A stretch of 64,000 nucleotides of DNA, taken from the NCBI GenBank assembly GCA_021464245.1, contig JADCRB010000064.1, positions 1,446,218 through 1,510,217 of the forward strand. The letters run 5' to 3'. A model generated the notes under the pieces. It was not told the DNA's origin. It did not search any database and worked only from the letters and a program-made list of their open reading frames with translations. This DNA comes from Carallia brachiata (Eukaryota; Streptophyta; Magnoliopsida; Malpighiales; Rhizophoraceae). Positions within the stretch are counted from its first letter, which is position 1, and every line of letters starts with the position of its first letter. Below, one piece after another: positions 60,501 to 64,000 of the stretch. The translations under genes were made by a program, and so were the position numbers.

Positions 60501-60829
60501 CTGTGTAATAGTGCACTAGTAATTAGACGAGCTATTTATGATCCGGCAGGCTGGCAAACGCAAATTCAATGTTGGAGAGTGCTAATTGGAAATGCATAGA
60601 CAAAAACTAGTGAGGCCTTTTGTAAACCAAATCCAATCCGAAAAGTTGCGAATCATAAGGGCCTAAGGGGCAAAGACAAAGGTTGGCCCCTAAGTCATAA
60701 CTGGGCCCCAGAGCAGCTGTTGCCGCGGCTTCCACTGGCCATGCTCGTTCACTCTCGCTCACACTGAAAAGTGTAAACGCAAAGAAACGTCGACGTGGCG
60801 ACTTCAACGCAACCGCCACGTGCAGTGAC
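57549..60829. other. Intergenic DNA with a GC-richer island
   Basis: Mostly AT-rich. A GC-richer stretch at about 58680-59160 has CACGTGT motifs near 58689 and 58710 and a 7-bp agtcgac/agtcaac tandem at 59094-59120. No complete gene was found. Confidence 0.35.
58340..58460 (-). other. Membrane-protein-like coding fragment of unknown family
   Basis: The minus strand reads VVIFMFKVGLQPVAELGKGY and continues through YVIFLLGYYAW to FELIPPLVLDAVR before a stop. The composition is natural protein-like, with two hydrophobic stretches, unlike the low-complexity ORFs nearby. A second frame upstream (58629-58740) begins MAFCTCVLAPTTRVNIFWEPW. The fragment could be the last exon of a decayed gene. I do not recognise the family and no full gene could be assembled. 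Confidence 0.3.
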
Positions 60830-60885
60830 CTGAGCATCCCGACAATCGCTTTCAGAGACCAGCCTTTCCGCCATACTATAACGGA
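60830..60885 (+). repeat. ~50-bp direct repeat, left copy
   Basis: The string 'cctgagcatcccgaca(a/g)tcgct' continues with 'ttcag.g..cagccttt' and 'ctataacgg'. It recurs with a few changes at 61220-61275. A subtype-2 dispersed repeat lies between the two copies. Confidence 0.7.
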
Positions 60886-60889
60886 AATA

Positions 60890-61050
60890 ATTCAGCTCAT
60901 TTAGAGAAAATTACGAAGAAAAAATAAATAGTAATTTATGAGAAAAAATAAAAATAATTATTTAAATTGATAGAAAAAAAAAAAAATAAATAAAAAATTT
61001 TAAAATTTTCTTTTTCTTTCTTTTTTCGTGAAAAATTTCCAATCAAGGTG
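60890..61050 (-). repeat. AT-rich dispersed repeat, subtype 2, copy 4
   Basis: The minus-strand reading contains 'gattggaaatttttcacg', 'tatcaatttaaataattattttta' and 'ctcataaattactatttatttttt', in the same order as 46210-46445 and 11698-11965. It is shorter at its far end than those copies. Confidence 0.6.
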
Positions 61051-61219
61051 TTAATGTCCAATACTTCTAAAATAATCAATATTTTTATTAGACAGGACAG
61101 TCATTACATATAATATTAAATATTAAAATATGTGCATAGCAAAAATATAAAAATAAAAAAAAAAATCCAGAGTGTAGGATACGTTTAATTCTATTATCGG
61201 ATAGATTTAATACATATGT

Positions 61220-61275
61220 CCTGAGCATCCCGACAGTCGCTGTTCAGTGGTCAGCCTTTTCACTGTACCGTAACC
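61220..61275 (+). repeat. ~50-bp direct repeat, right copy
   Basis: The partner of 60830-60885. The following 180 bp are GC-richer, with a CCAAT motif near 61404, but no gene starts here that I can support. Confidence 0.65.
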
Positions 61276-64000
61276 CATCGGCCACTCTGCGCTTTGCTGG
61301 AACCGACGGTGAGTCGGTCGGTCAAGTCCACTTACCCGCAACACGGTTTTACGCCCCATTCATGATTTTACAGACCAAGTGCCCCTCACGTGCACAATTT
61401 CCAACCAATAGTAAAAACTTGACGCCTAAAAAATTGGCTGGCACTGGCTCTACAATTGTTTTGTTTTTCTCCTCTTTATTCTGTATACAAAGTCAAAGGA
61501 AAATTTCTTTTTATTTTTATTTTTTTTAACTCAATTACTCATTCTTACGTACCAGATAAATTGTGTGTTTTTTTTCCCACTATAAATGCAGATTTTTTTT
61601 TTGAGCATATTAACCATTCTCATTTTCATCAAATTTTCTCTTCAGCCGACCTGATTTGGTAAAATCTCTTGGTATTATTTTCAGAGACTTGGGATGTAGT
61701 CCATGACTTATTAATAATACTTCAACTAACCAAATAAATAAATTCTTCTTTAATTATTGGGAAAAAGAAAAGCTTGATCTTGAGGGAAGGTCATAATTTA
61801 TAGTGTATATAGGGAAGGGTCACAATTTATAATATATATAGGGGAGGACTGATAGACGCCTCTTTTGTGGACACAAAACTTATGACCACTGCTCTAAAAT
61901 CTATGTCAAAAAAAAAAAAAAAAAAGCTCCGCTATTGCAAGGTGAGGCGTAATTCGATTTTATATTTATTAAATAGTTTCTATTCTTTCTTAAAACGCTA
62001 AGATGGGGAAACAACAAAAAATAGGAAGGTGCACAAACTAGAAAAGAAAGAAATCCTTATGAAAAGGTTAGTCAACCATTGACGTTCATGAACTTTATTT
62101 TTTAAAATTAATAAGAAAATAACAAAGCAAAACGACATGAATTCATTATGATGGTACTTTTGCGTTTGTAATAACGTGTTGTAATGAAACCTTTAGCCAA
62201 ATAGGCCATTTTAGTTTAGAGCTTTCTTATCGTGCAACGCGTTGGCTGCTGTACCACTTTACAAATAAATCTTTATTAAGCTCTTATACATTAATTTAAT
62301 TAAAGCGATACAGAATGGTTTCACTCTAATGGTACTTAAAAAGAGTTTGGACGACTGTCCAAAGAAATAAAGATTTTAATTGCAAGATTGTGTCGCCTTA
62401 GATCCCTTTGATTGACCCTCTAAATTTCTTTAGCAAATGTAAGGCAAAAGCAGTGTCCAGGCTCAATCTTCTTTTTGTTCTTTCAAACTTGGATAAATTT
62501 AGCCAAGTTTTCTACAGAATCTCTCCTCTACTCTCTCTGGTGAAACTTGTAGAATTCTTAAATAGTGTTAATCGCAAGCAGTAATTGTCGTCTGAAGTCT
62601 ACCATGTATGTATGATGACCGCGGTTGACTAAATTCCCCATTGCATGGAATTCACCTGAAAATATTGGAACCTTTTGCTTGACTTTTCGCTTGTTAGGGG
62701 ACAAATAAATAGGCCAATTGACGTCATCAGTGGAAGATTAATCATGGTTTTCACAGTTATAGCCTAGTGCTTCAAAGGGAGACGAGAGCTGCCTCCAATT
62801 ACTCTGGTTTAATGATTATAAAATTTTGTTTGTATTATAAAATTATAAATTTAAATTTTTATTAAAGTGTTGGGTATGATTGAATGTATGCATATTTAAT
62901 TTTTTACAATTATATAAAAAATTAGTGATTTTTGTTAGATATTTTAAATTTATTCATTTATGAATTTGATGTAGAAGTTTAATTTACTATATGATAGGAC
63001 CGGTGCAATTTCTTTTTTTTTAACAAAACTGCAGGTGCAGCCTTTATTTTCTTTATTTATGTTAATCCAAAAAAAAAAAAAGAGAAGGGGAGACGGCCTA
63101 ATTGAAGCCAAAAACCATACTCGATCGTGGCTAGCTAACGTAACAGCTGTTAATCCACAAATGCCTAGTAATTGGAGGCGTCGTACTAATAAAACAACGA
63201 TCCAGAGAGTGCGTTGCAGTAATAGCTCTTTTTAAGGGAAAAGAGGGAAAAAGTGATCTTTGTTGTCCGCCATCATCACCTGACTGAATATATGCATATA
63301 AATGCTTTGATGTATGTAAAGCACAAACTCTTCCCACAAGATGGTAGCTCGGACGATGTTTAGATGTGTTTTTCTGAATTTATCACAGATAATAAGTTTT
63401 AAATTTATTAATATTAAAATTAAATGTAAGAAAAATTTATTCAAGTCTATTATAATTTAGGTGATAAATTTATTTTTATAAAAATTAGTTAAATAAGGGA
63501 TATGATAGTATTTACACTGATCTCAATTTATAAATTTTATGATTAATATATTTATGAATACATATTTTTTTTGCTAAAAGAAAGTAAGTGAAATAGAGTT
63601 GACCAGTCCATTGCTGCTTATGTGGTCTTATTCGGATCGGTCTGATTTAATCAACTTTCGAGTTGGATGTCGAACGATCCTAGACCAAAAAAAAAAGGTC
63701 AACCAGTCCATCCGGTAATATATATATAAAATCCCATGATGAATAACGTTTTTATTGAGAATAAATGTGGTCATGACACGTTAGGTCATCAGTGATATGA
63801 TATACGTGAGGGTTAATTTCGAATAAATACAACTATTAATCAACTAAATAATAATATATAACACGAAAATTTTTTTTTTCAATATTTTATGAATTATTTT
63901 TTTTGTTAATGTGGTAAGGGGTGTTTAGTAATTTTATTTTTTTTAAAACTAAATTCTATATAAATTTAATATTACTATAAATTTTAGATCATTAACTTAA
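61276..64000. other. Terminal intergenic region
   Basis: AT-rich DNA with an A-run at 61907-61924 that could be the tail of a retroposed element. No gene, RNA gene or bounded element is recognised to the window end. Confidence 0.4.

Noticed and set aside
1..64000. CRISPR arrays, operons, tRNA or rRNA genes
   Set aside because: None seen. The only strong tRNA-like B box belongs to the SINE at 23136-23303, and tandem repeats here lack CRISPR-like unique spacers.

Overview
The window reads as nuclear DNA of a eudicot plant. Non-coding DNA is strongly AT-rich, and the genes have GT-AG introns of about 75-1300 bp. The recognisable proteins are plant housekeeping families: ORC5, SDS22, SKIP/SNW, an oligosaccharyltransferase STT3, a MUN-domain (DUF810) protein and a DYW-class PPR protein. 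There are no prokaryotic, organellar or viral gene arrangements. Six protein-coding loci could be assembled from in-frame exons, plus one clearly broken plant gene (dirigent) and one retrotransposon fragment.

Layout. 1-6865: AT-rich intergenic DNA with a 5' minisatellite, a 606-bp MULE-type MITE with a 9-bp target duplication, and a pyrimidine-rich dispersed repeat. 6866-9950: ORC5 on the minus strand (4 coding exons, 537 aa, with a probable intron in the 5' leader). 9951-14760: inverted-repeat element, two dispersed AT-rich repeats and one doubtful small ORF. 14805-15362: intronless START/Bet v 1-like (lachrymatory-factor-synthase-like) gene. 15363-18558: AT-rich repeats. 18559-21454: SDS22-like PP1 regulator (6 exons, 340 aa). 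22625-23960: a small graveyard holding a decayed dirigent gene, a tRNA-derived SINE with perfect target duplications and a LINE RNase H remnant. 25412-27205: SKIP/SNW on the minus strand, head-to-head with 28260-37069, a 23-exon STT3 gene (796 aa); their shared promoter carries a G-box and CCAAT motifs. 40257-44598: MUN/DUF810 gene on the minus strand (5 exons, 991 aa, one GC-AG intron). 47230-49033: a large foldback MULE-like element. 51789-53871: DYW-type PPR gene with two single-base frameshifts. 54785-57548: three nearly identical tandem copies of a ~0.92-kb unit. 57549-64000: mostly AT-rich DNA with a few GC-richer islands and no confident gene.

The genes do not form one pathway. They are independent nuclear genes for DNA replication licensing, phosphatase regulation, splicing/transcription, ER N-glycosylation, membrane trafficking and organelle RNA editing. 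From memory, SDS22 and STT3A are also neighbours in Arabidopsis (At5g19680/At5g19690), so the SDS22-STT3 part may be conserved microsynteny with SKIP inserted or retained between them. I saw no convincing new molecular system. The most noteworthy items are structural: the very recent 3 x 0.92-kb tandem array, the foldback MULE with a 10-bp target duplication, the SINE nested in the broken dirigent gene, and the paired homopolymer frameshifts in the PPR gene.
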